This document shows positions 31,801 through 38,360 of a stretch of 41,916 bases of DNA, piece after piece (position 1 is the first letter of the stretch; each line of letters opens with the position of its first letter). The position numbers were made by a program, and so were the translations under genes. Source of the DNA: UMGS1696 sp964558485. Its GTDB lineage: Bacteria; Bacillota; Clostridia; Oscillospirales; CAG-272. Where the stretch lies: positions 1-41,916 of the forward strand of contig CAZLED010000014.1 of NCBI GenBank assembly GCA_964558485.1, given 5' to 3'. Under the pieces are notes generated by a model. It made no database searches. It was given only the letters and a program-made list of their open reading frames with translations, and was not told the DNA's origin.

Positions 31801-31848
31801 GCCATCGCCGCCAAGAAAGACCCCGTGGAATCCCTGCGTTCGGAATAA
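28819..31848 (+). CDS. ABC transporter, ATPase fused to FtsX-type permease
   Basis: The 1009-residue protein joins a MacB/LolD-like ATPase (residues 1-230; Walker A GPSGCGKTT at 38-46, signature MSGGQMQRVAIARAL, Walker B ILLADEPTGALD) to a permease. Membrane helix 1 is near 285-305 (LLVAFAGSIGIIGIALILSL). An extracytoplasmic domain of about 550 residues follows, then three C-terminal helices with the FtsX/MacB motif YISVLERTKEIGILRAIGAS. Relatives act as mechanotransmitters or export peptides and lipids; the substrate is unknown. The outer domain has two Met-rich stretches (residues 424-464 and about 710-750). It stands alone and converges on the lipoprotein gene. Confidence 0.9.
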   Translation: MLTLTHITKDYLSGDNTVHALRDVSLSFGKSEFVSILGPSGCGKTTLLNIIGGLDRYTSGEMAVAGVPTSDFRDRDWDTYRNHSIGFVFQSYNLIPHQTVLANVELALTLSGVGKAERRKKAEEALRKVGLGDQLKKKPSQMSGGQMQRVAIARALVNDPEILLADEPTGALDSETSVQIMELLQEVARDKLVIMVTHNPELAEQYSTRIIRLLDGKIVSDEDRTATQQANAASDTVTTNTDANKTAAVEEKYKHKTSMSYGTALGLSLKNLMTKKGRTLLVAFAGSIGIIGIALILSLSNGINEYIAQVQEDTLSTYPIQIVSQTTDMSGLMEAIAGARGGDEAEIESRDRVYANTMLYELLNAMTSAEVRTNNLSKFKTWLDDPANGVGEQTSAIRYGYGITPQIYATDTTDGVTRLNPTSMFDSLMPEGAADAMSSGMTGMSSSMTAMMATSGGMDIWQEMIDNQDLMEQQYEVIAGRWPTEKNEVVLVLDSRNEINDVYLYALGFKDQAEVPEVLAAVMKGEEYTAKDETYSYDEVLDKTFRLLLPTDMYRQNDNGTWDYMGDNEIFMRTAVDDGLEIRIVGILKPDPEAVATSITGAIGYLPSLTEYVLNEVQNSAIVQAQLADETEDVLSGLPFDDGENSILSDSEKADRIRDAIAEMSAADRAALYASHMTYLSEDVAAAQAAEQLANVPADQLPAMLMAQMSAAAEAGADDAMQMDPAMVQQYLSSMSDEELYNYALTSLTKQIQDAYAAQAEQDVAQLSTEALAFMLEEGLAALDDAGILAEYGEYMPPVVSSSTYDDVLNTLGYANEDRPSSISIYTDTFEKKDALTELIADYNQSCVDDGRDDDVISYTDYVALMMSSISTIINVISYVLIAFVSISLVVSSIMIGIITYISVLERTKEIGILRAIGASKKDVSRVFNAETLIIGFAAGAIGIGVTLLLCIPANLIIQHLTDIASLARLPWVGGVALVCISMILTTIAGLVPSAIAAKKDPVESLRSE

Positions 31849-31916
31849 TGCATTTCCGAAATTGTCCAATACGACTCTGCATATTCTTACACTTTTTTCG
31901 CATAACCCAAGACAAC

Positions 31917-31958
31917 AAAAAAGCTAAGGTAATTTTTAAAACCTTAGCTTTTCTTTTT
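31917..31958. terminator. Bidirectional terminator between convergent genes
   Basis: AAAAGCTAAGG pairs with CCTTAGCTTTT over a 12-nt loop, with TTCTTTTT on the plus side and a T-run on the minus side. It serves the ABC transporter (plus) and the lipoprotein gene (minus). Confidence 0.85.
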
Positions 31959-32004
31959 GCCATCATGCATTATTCGACGAAGTATGCCGCCCAGGAATCT
32001 TCAC

Positions 32005-32481
32005 TCAACCAAGCTGTTCGTCCAGCAAAGCGGCGGCGGCAGCGGCATCCGGGGAGATACACAGCGCCACCGTGGTGCCGTACTGCTTGACCACAGCGTC
32101 ATCTAACTTGGGCATTTCCCAGGAGTTGTAGTCGGAGAACGCTTCCTTCTGGTCTGCCACCCGCATTTCCGCCAGGGCAAAACCAGCTTCGGCATCGGCT
32201 TCCGTAGCAAAGGAAAACAGTGCGATCTCCTCCGGTGTAGCACCACTGCCGATGTACACATATTGTTCCTCTGCATTGTCAATGCCGTACAGCACCGTGA
32301 CCGTTCCATCGTCGATCAGCGCCAGGTCGTCGGTGAACGCAATGTCATCCAGCAGTGTTTCCGAAAGGGCCTTCAGGTCAATGGCGCCATTTTCGGTGGT
32401 GGTATCTTTGCCGCAAGCGGTCAACAAAAGTGCAGCGGCCAGCATCGTTGCCATAGCGGCAGTGCGAATCGTTTTGTGCAT
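32005..32481 (-). CDS. DUF4358-type lipoprotein
   Basis: The 158-residue product has a lipoprotein signal: basic MHKTIRTA, a hydrophobic stretch and the lipobox LTAC with C23. The mature part resembles DUF4358 proteins (ALSETLLDDIAFTDDLALID, YVYIGSGATPEEIALFSF), which are anchored outside the membrane. I use the ATG at 32481 with an AAGGAAGGG site; an earlier in-frame start adds nine residues. It follows the SGNH hydrolase by 45 nt. In Firmicutes, DUF4358 and SGNH genes recur together in cell-envelope O-acylation clusters; the membrane O-acyltransferase is absent here. A surface-polymer role is inferred. Confidence 0.82.
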   Translation of the reverse strand: MHKTIRTAAMATMLAAALLLTACGKDTTTENGAIDLKALSETLLDDIAFTDDLALIDDGTVTVLYGIDNAEEQYVYIGSGATPEEIALFSFATEADAEAGFALAEMRVADQKEAFSDYNSWEMPKLDDAVVKQYGTTVALCISPDAAAAAALLDEQLG

Positions 32482-32526
32482 ACGTGTATCCCTTCCTTGT
32501 ATGTTCAATGTATATTTTCTGTATTT

Positions 32527-33588
32527 TTATTCATTTTGTAAAGCCCGTGCTTCGTCCTCGGAGAGCAGCGGAACCGTGTGGTTCAGGATGTGATCCAGCA
32601 CCTTCACGCAATAATCCTTGTTCAGATGGATCCCATCCACGCCGGAATCTGCCGGCAGCACGCCATTTTCGTCCACCACCGCCGGTGCCAGATCCACGAG
32701 AAATACCTCTTTTTCAAAGGCAAGCTGCTGCAAATATTCGTTGTACAGCGCAATTTTTTCGTTGGTCACATAGTCGTGGTAGTCGGACACGGCCTTGGTC
32801 ACCGGGAAGATCGACAGCATATAAATGAGGCAATCCGGGTTTGTGTCCCGAATGGCGTCAATGACCTCGCCATAGGCCTGGGCAAAATACGTCGCATCGG
32901 GCCAGCCGGTCTCGTTGATGCCCAACATGATGTAGACTTTGTTAAATTCGGTTTGCGACAAAGCGGACATGACGGGCACCTTGCCATCGCTCCACAGCTC
33001 CGTGGGAATTTTTTTGTCCGCAGGTACATCGACCGCTTCTTGCCAATCGATCACAGGCTTGGTAAAGACGGAATCCACAGTCAGGCCCTTGTAGGTGTAG
33101 GACGTGATCTTCGACAGGCCGCAATACAGGATCAGGCCCTGCATCCGGGAGTCGCCGATCAGCACCGCATCGTCCATGTAAGCCAGGGTCACCGGATCCG
33201 CATCGGGCACCGGGCTGGCGTAATCGTAATCACCGGGGATCCGCTGCCGCAAGCTGACCGGTGTTGGTTCCGGTTCGGTTTCCGCTTCGGTCTCCGGGGT
33301 CACGGGGATCATGGTTTCCACGGGAGCATTTTCGTTCTCCCACACGTTGACCCGTTCTGTTTCGGTCTCGGATTCAAAAGTTTCTGTGGTTTTGACGGGC
33401 AGAAAGATCCGTTCGGCGTCCTTGTCCCGGATGACCACCAAAGATTCGGCGACGCTGGGCAGGATCTTTTTGGCGGTCAAAAAGCCGGCGGTCAGCAGCA
33501 TACAGCAGAACAACAAAGGCAGCACACGTCTGCCCCGATGGATATGCGACCGTTTGCGTCGCCTGTAGTTTCTGCCATATCGTTCCAT
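32527..33588 (-). CDS. Membrane-anchored SGNH/GDSL hydrolase
   Basis: The 353-residue product has a basic N-terminus and one membrane anchor (about 22-40, LPLLFCCMLLTAGFLT). A Glu/Thr/Pro-rich stalk of about 80 residues follows, then an SGNH hydrolase domain outside the cell. The blocks seen are VLIGDSRMQGL (nucleophile serine), a third block IMLGINETGWP with N, and DGIHLNKDY with the catalytic D-x2-H. Such enzymes add or remove acyl groups on surface glycans. I use the ATG at 33588 (AGGTG upstream); upstream in-frame codons run into the leader. It is first in an operon with the lipoprotein. Confidence 0.88.
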   Translation of the reverse strand: MERYGRNYRRRKRSHIHRGRRVLPLLFCCMLLTAGFLTAKKILPSVAESLVVIRDKDAERIFLPVKTTETFESETETERVNVWENENAPVETMIPVTPETEAETEPEPTPVSLRQRIPGDYDYASPVPDADPVTLAYMDDAVLIGDSRMQGLILYCGLSKITSYTYKGLTVDSVFTKPVIDWQEAVDVPADKKIPTELWSDGKVPVMSALSQTEFNKVYIMLGINETGWPDATYFAQAYGEVIDAIRDTNPDCLIYMLSIFPVTKAVSDYHDYVTNEKIALYNEYLQQLAFEKEVFLVDLAPAVVDENGVLPADSGVDGIHLNKDYCVKVLDHILNHTVPLLSEDEARALQNE

Positions 33589-33702
33589 AATCGCACCTGT
33601 TTTTGCACTTTGCTTGTAGGATACCCTCGACGCTCGAAGGACATACATAAGACGCAGCCGGCGCCATAAAGTTCCAAATTTCTGTCAATTTCCACCACAT
33701 AT

Positions 33703-33731
33703 ATTATAAACGCAACGCCGCCGAAAGTCAA
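33703..33731 (-). promoter_or_regulatory. Promoter of the SGNH hydrolase-lipoprotein operon
   Basis: TTGACT (33726-33731), 17 nt, TATAAT (33703-33708). It starts about 30 nt beyond the terminator of small RNA 2, leaving a leader of about 110 nt. Confidence 0.75.
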
Positions 33732-33761
33732 TAGGATTTTGTGGAATCCTTGTGGAAAAAG

Positions 33762-33864
33762 AAAAAAACCACCGTTTCCGATGGTTTTTTTATTCTTTCG
33801 TTTCGTCCGGGTTACCAAGCCGGAGTGGGCGAAAGAGGGGGTGCTTTTGATATCTATAATCTGC
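33762..33864 (-). ncRNA. Candidate small RNA 2 (paralogue of 19842-19945)
   Basis: A consensus promoter (33871-33899) and an intrinsic terminator (CCATCG-GAAA-CGGTGG, then seven T) bound a transcript of about 103 nt. The central domain folds as CTTTCG [TCCGG-CTTGGTAAC-CCGGA] CGAAAG, two helices with an internal loop. As in small RNA 1 the terminator stem has a U-G pair only on the minus strand. The 3' 60 nt correspond to small RNA 1 while the 5' 40 nt differ. It sits between the S-layer-type gene and the SGNH hydrolase, both on the same strand, each with its own signals, so it is an independent unit. Confidence 0.78.
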
Positions 33865-33870
33865 ATATAC

Positions 33871-33899
33871 ATTATACCACACCCCCGCAGTTTTGTCAA
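33871..33899 (-). promoter_or_regulatory. Promoter of candidate small RNA 2
   Basis: TTGACA (33894-33899), 17 nt, TATAAT (33871-33876), with TGG before the -10 box: full consensus plus an extended -10. It lies just downstream of the S-layer gene terminator. Confidence 0.88.
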
Positions 33900-33911
33900 G
33901 CCCATTTTCAT

Positions 33912-33946
33912 AAAAAAAGACACCCCAAACGGTAGGGTGTCTTTTA
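33912..33946 (-). terminator. Terminator of the SLH surface-protein gene
   Basis: On the minus strand AAAGACACCC pairs with GGGTGTCTTT and is followed by a run of T. It lies about 40 nt past the stop codon at 33984. Confidence 0.88.
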
Positions 33947-33983
33947 TGTTTAAGTTATAAGGAGTAACTTAAGATGAGGGAGA

Positions 33984-36900
33984 TTACCAGATAACGATCT
34001 TGTCGTTTTCAACAGCCTTGACTTCCAGTCTGTACACGTCCTCATTTGCAGTTCTCTTGTATGCAGCAGCGCCGTCGAAGCCAGTGAATACAGGAGTCGT
34101 AACTTCAACTTCAGAATTGGTGGTGTCAATAGCGAAGTTATGAGTCAGCGTGATGGTGCCATTGATATTGGCAGCAACAACGTTGAGAACAGTCTCTTCA
34201 TCATCAACATTGATGGCGATTTCCTTGCCATTCTCAGTCAGGTCGATAGCAACCTTGTAGGTCAGGCCACAATCCTTACGAGAAACAACCATTTCGTCAG
34301 CGCCAACGAAGAATTCCACACCGTTGATAGTAACTTCGTCCCACTTGCCGATAGTAACTTCGTTACCGAAGCACATACCCAGACCAGCCAGAGCGTCGTG
34401 CAGTTCGTTGCCATCACCGCAAGCGTCGATGTCAGTAAACGTGGGAACACCCTTGTCGTCAACAGTAACTTCAACCAGAGTCATTTCAACACCGGTCAGT
34501 TCCATAGACTTCACAGGACCACGGCAATCCTTATCTTCGTAAGTAGCCACTACAGTGTACTTGGTTTCGATATCGAAGAAACGTTCCTTGTCATTGATCT
34601 TTACAGACCAAGCCTTGGTAGTATCATATGCCTTATCAGTGCCACCTTCGTACAGAGTAGCATTGAATTCCTTAGTGGTCAGATCAGCCTTAGCATCATC
34701 CTTGCCTTCAACATCTTCGTAGATGTAGATTACAACCTTGCCAGTAGCAACGTTATAAATCAGATCTGCGTAGTAGGTGTACTTAGCTTCCAGAGTAGCA
34801 GGAGCAACTTCGGTCAGCTTGTTGTGATCAGTGTACAGGTTCCAAGTATCGCTTTCAGTTACCTTGTACAGAGTGTAACCAGTAACCAGCTTGTTAGCGA
34901 TAGCCATGTTCACCTTATCGGTGTGGCTGCCTTTAACCAGACCCAGCTTAAAGGCCAGTTCAACAAAGGTCTTATTGCCCTTAGCATCAACGATGTCTTC
35001 GCTTCTCAGTGCAACAGGAGTCTTAATGATGTAGTCAGCGTAGTCAATGTCTTCAGAAGCATAGTTAACCTTGATGGTGTGAACAAAGTCGTGCATGAAG
35101 GTAGCGCTGTCTGCATTACCGCACTTGTCGGTAACATCCTGCAGGATCTTACCACCATAGGTCTTGTAAATGTGACCATTTACCAGATCGATGTTGGTAG
35201 AAGTCAGAACTACGTTGTAGGTACCGTTCAGCAGATCGAATACGGTAACTTCGGATTCGGTGGAGCCCAGCAGATACCAATCCTTAGCGATAGCATCGTC
35301 ATAAGCAGCATCCAGAACCTTGCCGTTAGCCTTTTCGTACAGAACGTAACCGATATCAAATGCATTAGCAGTGATGGCAGTGCTGAATTCAACATTGCTA
35401 TCCAGCGTCAGACCATCCAGGTTGTCATAGGAGTAAACAACAATGTACTTGCTGTCTGCAGCGCCAACCATCAGACCATTGATCTCCTGCTGTTTACGCT
35501 TTTCAGTGATGATACCACTGTGAACGTAGATGTTGCCCAGACCGTCGATCAGAACGTACTTATCAGCATCGCTCATAGCAACGATGGTGGGATCCTTACC
35601 TTCTTCTGCTTCTACGTCGTAGCCATTGTTATCCTTAACGATAGACATGGGCTGTACGGAACGGTAACCCTTCTTGAAGGTGATCTGAACAGGCTTTGCA
35701 GCTGCCAGAACGGATTCAACGTTTTCGGTGTAAACACCGTAGGAGTCGGTTTCCTTGTCATAGGACTTGATTTCGTACAGAGAACCAAAGTCGAATGCGC
35801 CGTCATCTTCAGCGTTGGTGGGGTTGTATCTGTAGTCGCCCTGCTTCCAACCGTTGAAGGAGTTGATCTTAAAGGTATCCAGAACCAGATCGTCGGTCTT
35901 GTAGCCGTATACTGCGATGTAAGCATCGGAAGTGATACCAGCATAACCCAGAACAACGATAGCAGCGTTGGTGTTGCCAACCAGTTCGGTCTTTACAACT
36001 CTACCGTCGCAAACAACGGCCTTAACGTACTGCATATACTGGTCGTCCAGAATGTCAGCCCATGCAGCGCGAGTAGCGATGTCGCTGGAAGCTACGTTGA
36101 ACATAACGCCGGACAGGTTCTTGTAACCGATTTCGTAGCTTACGCCATTGATGGTAACAGTACCGTTCTTGGTAGAGTAAGCCTGCAGGATACCGGTAAC
36201 GATGTAAGAGTCAGCATCGTCGGTAGCCTTATCGGTGATGTACTTCACGATTTCGATTTCGCCGGTGGTCTTGTTCCAGTTGTACAGAACAACGCCATCG
36301 TTGTAGGTACCATCTTCGTTAACGAAGTTGGAAACGGAATCGTCAACGTTGATCCAAGCGAAGCCAGCAGCCAAATCGGTGTCGTGAGCTTCGTGACCAG
36401 CTTCTACGAATACGTTGCAAACTTCAGCGCCAGCCAGGGTAGTGATCTTGTAAGAAGGCATATCCTTACCAGCGGAGTGGTCTACAGCGTTTTCCTTAGA
36501 AGTGCACTTCTTGGTGCTGTTAGCGAAAGTACCGATGCTATAGGTCTTGTAGGTGGCGATTTCAGCCAGACCATCTTCGTCTCTGTCCAGATCGAACAGA
36601 TTCAGCTTAGCATAGGGAGCCTTGCCTTCCAGCATAGCGGTAGCAGCAGCTTCCAGAGGCTGCAGAGTGCTCAGAGTAGCCTTCAGCTCAGCGGAATTAG
36701 CATTGTACCACTTGATAAAGTCGGTTTCATCCATCCAGTTGATGTAAACGGTCTTGTCACCCATAACGGTGTAAACATTACCCTTAGCATCCTTGTCGGC
36801 GTTCTTTTCGTCAACAATGTACTGGTAGTATCTCTGCAGAGTGGGGTTGTAGAACCATTCGATAGTCCAGCCGCAAACGTGGCCTTCCTTACCGTGGGTA

Positions 36901-38063
36901 TCCTTGTCGCAAGCGTTCCACAGAACGATGTTGTTAGCAGCATCGATACCGATCAGCTTAGCATTGCCATCTTCGTCTACAACGGCGAAGTTCTGGTAAC
37001 CATAAACGATCAGATCGTCCAGGTCATAGCTCACCAGACCCTTGGTGGTCTTCTTAACGAGTTCGTAGGGCTTGATAGCCTGAGCGATGGGCATATCGTC
37101 TTCAGCAACAGCCTTGCCTTCGTTGTCGGTGATACCGTTGTTGACAACAGTTGCCATCAGAGCGGAGTCAGAGTCAACCAGGGTTACGAAGTTGCCGTCA
37201 ACAGCTTCGAACAGAGCCATGTATACGGAACCAACAGCCAGTTCAGCGTCGTGATCCTTATCCAGACCCATTTCAGATTCAGCAACATAGTAAACCTTGT
37301 CGCCTACAACACCGTCATCATCGATGGTCTTGAAGCCAACGTAGCCTTCCTTAGCAGCGTATACAGCGCCGTTCTTATCGGAAACGGTGGTGTATTCGTC
37401 GGTGGAAACTACGATGATGTTCTGCCACTTGAAGTCGATGTCAAAGATAGACTTAGCCAGGGTGTTGCCCTTAGCAGTGTCAGCGAACATTGCATTGTAG
37501 ATGATCAGTGCAACTTCGCCACGAGTCAGCTCGTCGGTGTAAGCCACGTCAGAACCGATGCTCTTGGTCAGGTCCAGCTCAACAGCCTTTTCGATGTAGC
37601 CCCAAGGATAGGTCAGACCCTTGTAACCCAGGGTACGAACAACCATGGTCAGAGCGTCACGATAGGTGATGCTGTCATAGGGTGCGAAGGTGTTTGCAGT
37701 GTAACCTTCGATGATACCGTTCTGGTTAGCATAGGAAATAGCGCCCAGGTAGTTGGCAGCAGCGCCGTCTTCGATATCCTTGAAGGTTGCATTGTTGGCA
37801 GTGCCGTCTTCCCACTTTTCATCTTCTACCCAACCGGTAGAGATACGGGATACGAACAGAGCCATCTGATAACGCTGAATGAGATCTTCGTTGGTCAGGC
37901 CTTCGCCACCCTTGAAGATGCCATAGTTGGCGAGGAATTCAATCGCATAGTCCTGTTCAGCATTGGAAGCGGTTGCTTCTACGGCTGCGTCATCTGCTGC
38001 AACGTAAGCTGCGCAGGAAGCAGTCATCAATGCTGCCAGGATGAAAGAAAGAATCTTCTTCAT
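33984..38063 (-). CDS. Large SLH-domain surface (S-layer-type) protein
   Basis: The 1359-residue protein starts with a signal peptide (MKKILSFILAALMTASCAAY, cleavage near YVAADD). It is followed by three SLH repeats within about residues 38-200 (for example ISYANQNGIIEGYTANTFAP and TYRDALTMVVRTLGYKG), which anchor proteins to pyruvylated wall polymers. The remaining 1150 residues are Asp/Asn/Thr/Val-rich and probably beta-rich; I recognise no catalytic domain and no LPxTG. Codon use is like the ribosomal genes, and in the register I could check from 38063 to 34140 it avoids TTA, CTA and TCA. With a strong promoter, AAAGGAG site and own terminator it is probably a major surface protein. Confidence 0.88.
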   Translation of the reverse strand: MKKILSFILAALMTASCAAYVAADDAAVEATASNAEQDYAIEFLANYGIFKGGEGLTNEDLIQRYQMALFVSRISTGWVEDEKWEDGTANNATFKDIEDGAAANYLGAISYANQNGIIEGYTANTFAPYDSITYRDALTMVVRTLGYKGLTYPWGYIEKAVELDLTKSIGSDVAYTDELTRGEVALIIYNAMFADTAKGNTLAKSIFDIDFKWQNIIVVSTDEYTTVSDKNGAVYAAKEGYVGFKTIDDDGVVGDKVYYVAESEMGLDKDHDAELAVGSVYMALFEAVDGNFVTLVDSDSALMATVVNNGITDNEGKAVAEDDMPIAQAIKPYELVKKTTKGLVSYDLDDLIVYGYQNFAVVDEDGNAKLIGIDAANNIVLWNACDKDTHGKEGHVCGWTIEWFYNPTLQRYYQYIVDEKNADKDAKGNVYTVMGDKTVYINWMDETDFIKWYNANSAELKATLSTLQPLEAAATAMLEGKAPYAKLNLFDLDRDEDGLAEIATYKTYSIGTFANSTKKCTSKENAVDHSAGKDMPSYKITTLAGAEVCNVFVEAGHEAHDTDLAAGFAWINVDDSVSNFVNEDGTYNDGVVLYNWNKTTGEIEIVKYITDKATDDADSYIVTGILQAYSTKNGTVTINGVSYEIGYKNLSGVMFNVASSDIATRAAWADILDDQYMQYVKAVVCDGRVVKTELVGNTNAAIVVLGYAGITSDAYIAVYGYKTDDLVLDTFKINSFNGWKQGDYRYNPTNAEDDGAFDFGSLYEIKSYDKETDSYGVYTENVESVLAAAKPVQITFKKGYRSVQPMSIVKDNNGYDVEAEEGKDPTIVAMSDADKYVLIDGLGNIYVHSGIITEKRKQQEINGLMVGAADSKYIVVYSYDNLDGLTLDSNVEFSTAITANAFDIGYVLYEKANGKVLDAAYDDAIAKDWYLLGSTESEVTVFDLLNGTYNVVLTSTNIDLVNGHIYKTYGGKILQDVTDKCGNADSATFMHDFVHTIKVNYASEDIDYADYIIKTPVALRSEDIVDAKGNKTFVELAFKLGLVKGSHTDKVNMAIANKLVTGYTLYKVTESDTWNLYTDHNKLTEVAPATLEAKYTYYADLIYNVATGKVVIYIYEDVEGKDDAKADLTTKEFNATLYEGGTDKAYDTTKAWSVKINDKERFFDIETKYTVVATYEDKDCRGPVKSMELTGVEMTLVEVTVDDKGVPTFTDIDACGDGNELHDALAGLGMCFGNEVTIGKWDEVTINGVEFFVGADEMVVSRKDCGLTYKVAIDLTENGKEIAINVDDEETVLNVVAANINGTITLTHNFAIDTTNSEVEVTTPVFTGFDGAAAYKRTANEDVYRLEVKAVENDKIVIW

Positions 38064-38142
38064 CTTTGTGCTCCTTTGTAAAATTAAATCTTTTGAAGAG
38101 GAAAACTGCTGCCGTTTTCAACACCTTTCCCCTGCATGGAAT

Positions 38143-38171
38143 ATGATACCATACCATCCGAAATTTTGCAA
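38143..38171 (-). promoter_or_regulatory. Promoter of the SLH surface-protein gene
   Basis: TTGCAA (38166-38171), 17 nt, TATCAT (38143-38148), with TGG before the -10 box. The leader is about 75 nt, with an AAAGGAG site 7 nt from the ATG. Confidence 0.7.
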
Positions 38172-38296
38172 TAGGTTTCCCGGAGGTGAAATATAAATGT
38201 AATATTAAATAGGGTTTAGAAATTGATGGGAGGAAGCAACGTCGGGATCCTTTCCATAAATAGAATCGGATTTATCGCTATTTTTCCCATATCCCC

Positions 38297-38325
38297 TTCC
38301 ATTTCGTGCAAAAATATGCTATACT
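38297..38325 (+). promoter_or_regulatory. Promoter of the glycoside hydrolase gene
   Basis: TATACT (38320-38325) with TGC before it is a good extended -10; the -35 at 17-nt spacing (TTCCAT) is poor. The leader is about 30 nt with an AAAGGAG site. The region between the two divergent promoters (38172-38296) has no clear operator. Confidence 0.6.
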
Positions 38326-38360
38326 AATGGTAACCCACACCAAATCAAAGGAGAACCCAC

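Noticed and set aside
34140..38081. A 1313-codon open frame on the plus strand, antisense to the SLH gene
   Set aside because: It is in codon register with the SLH gene, so it stays open only because TTA, CTA and TCA are avoided. It has no ribosome-binding site or recognisable domain.
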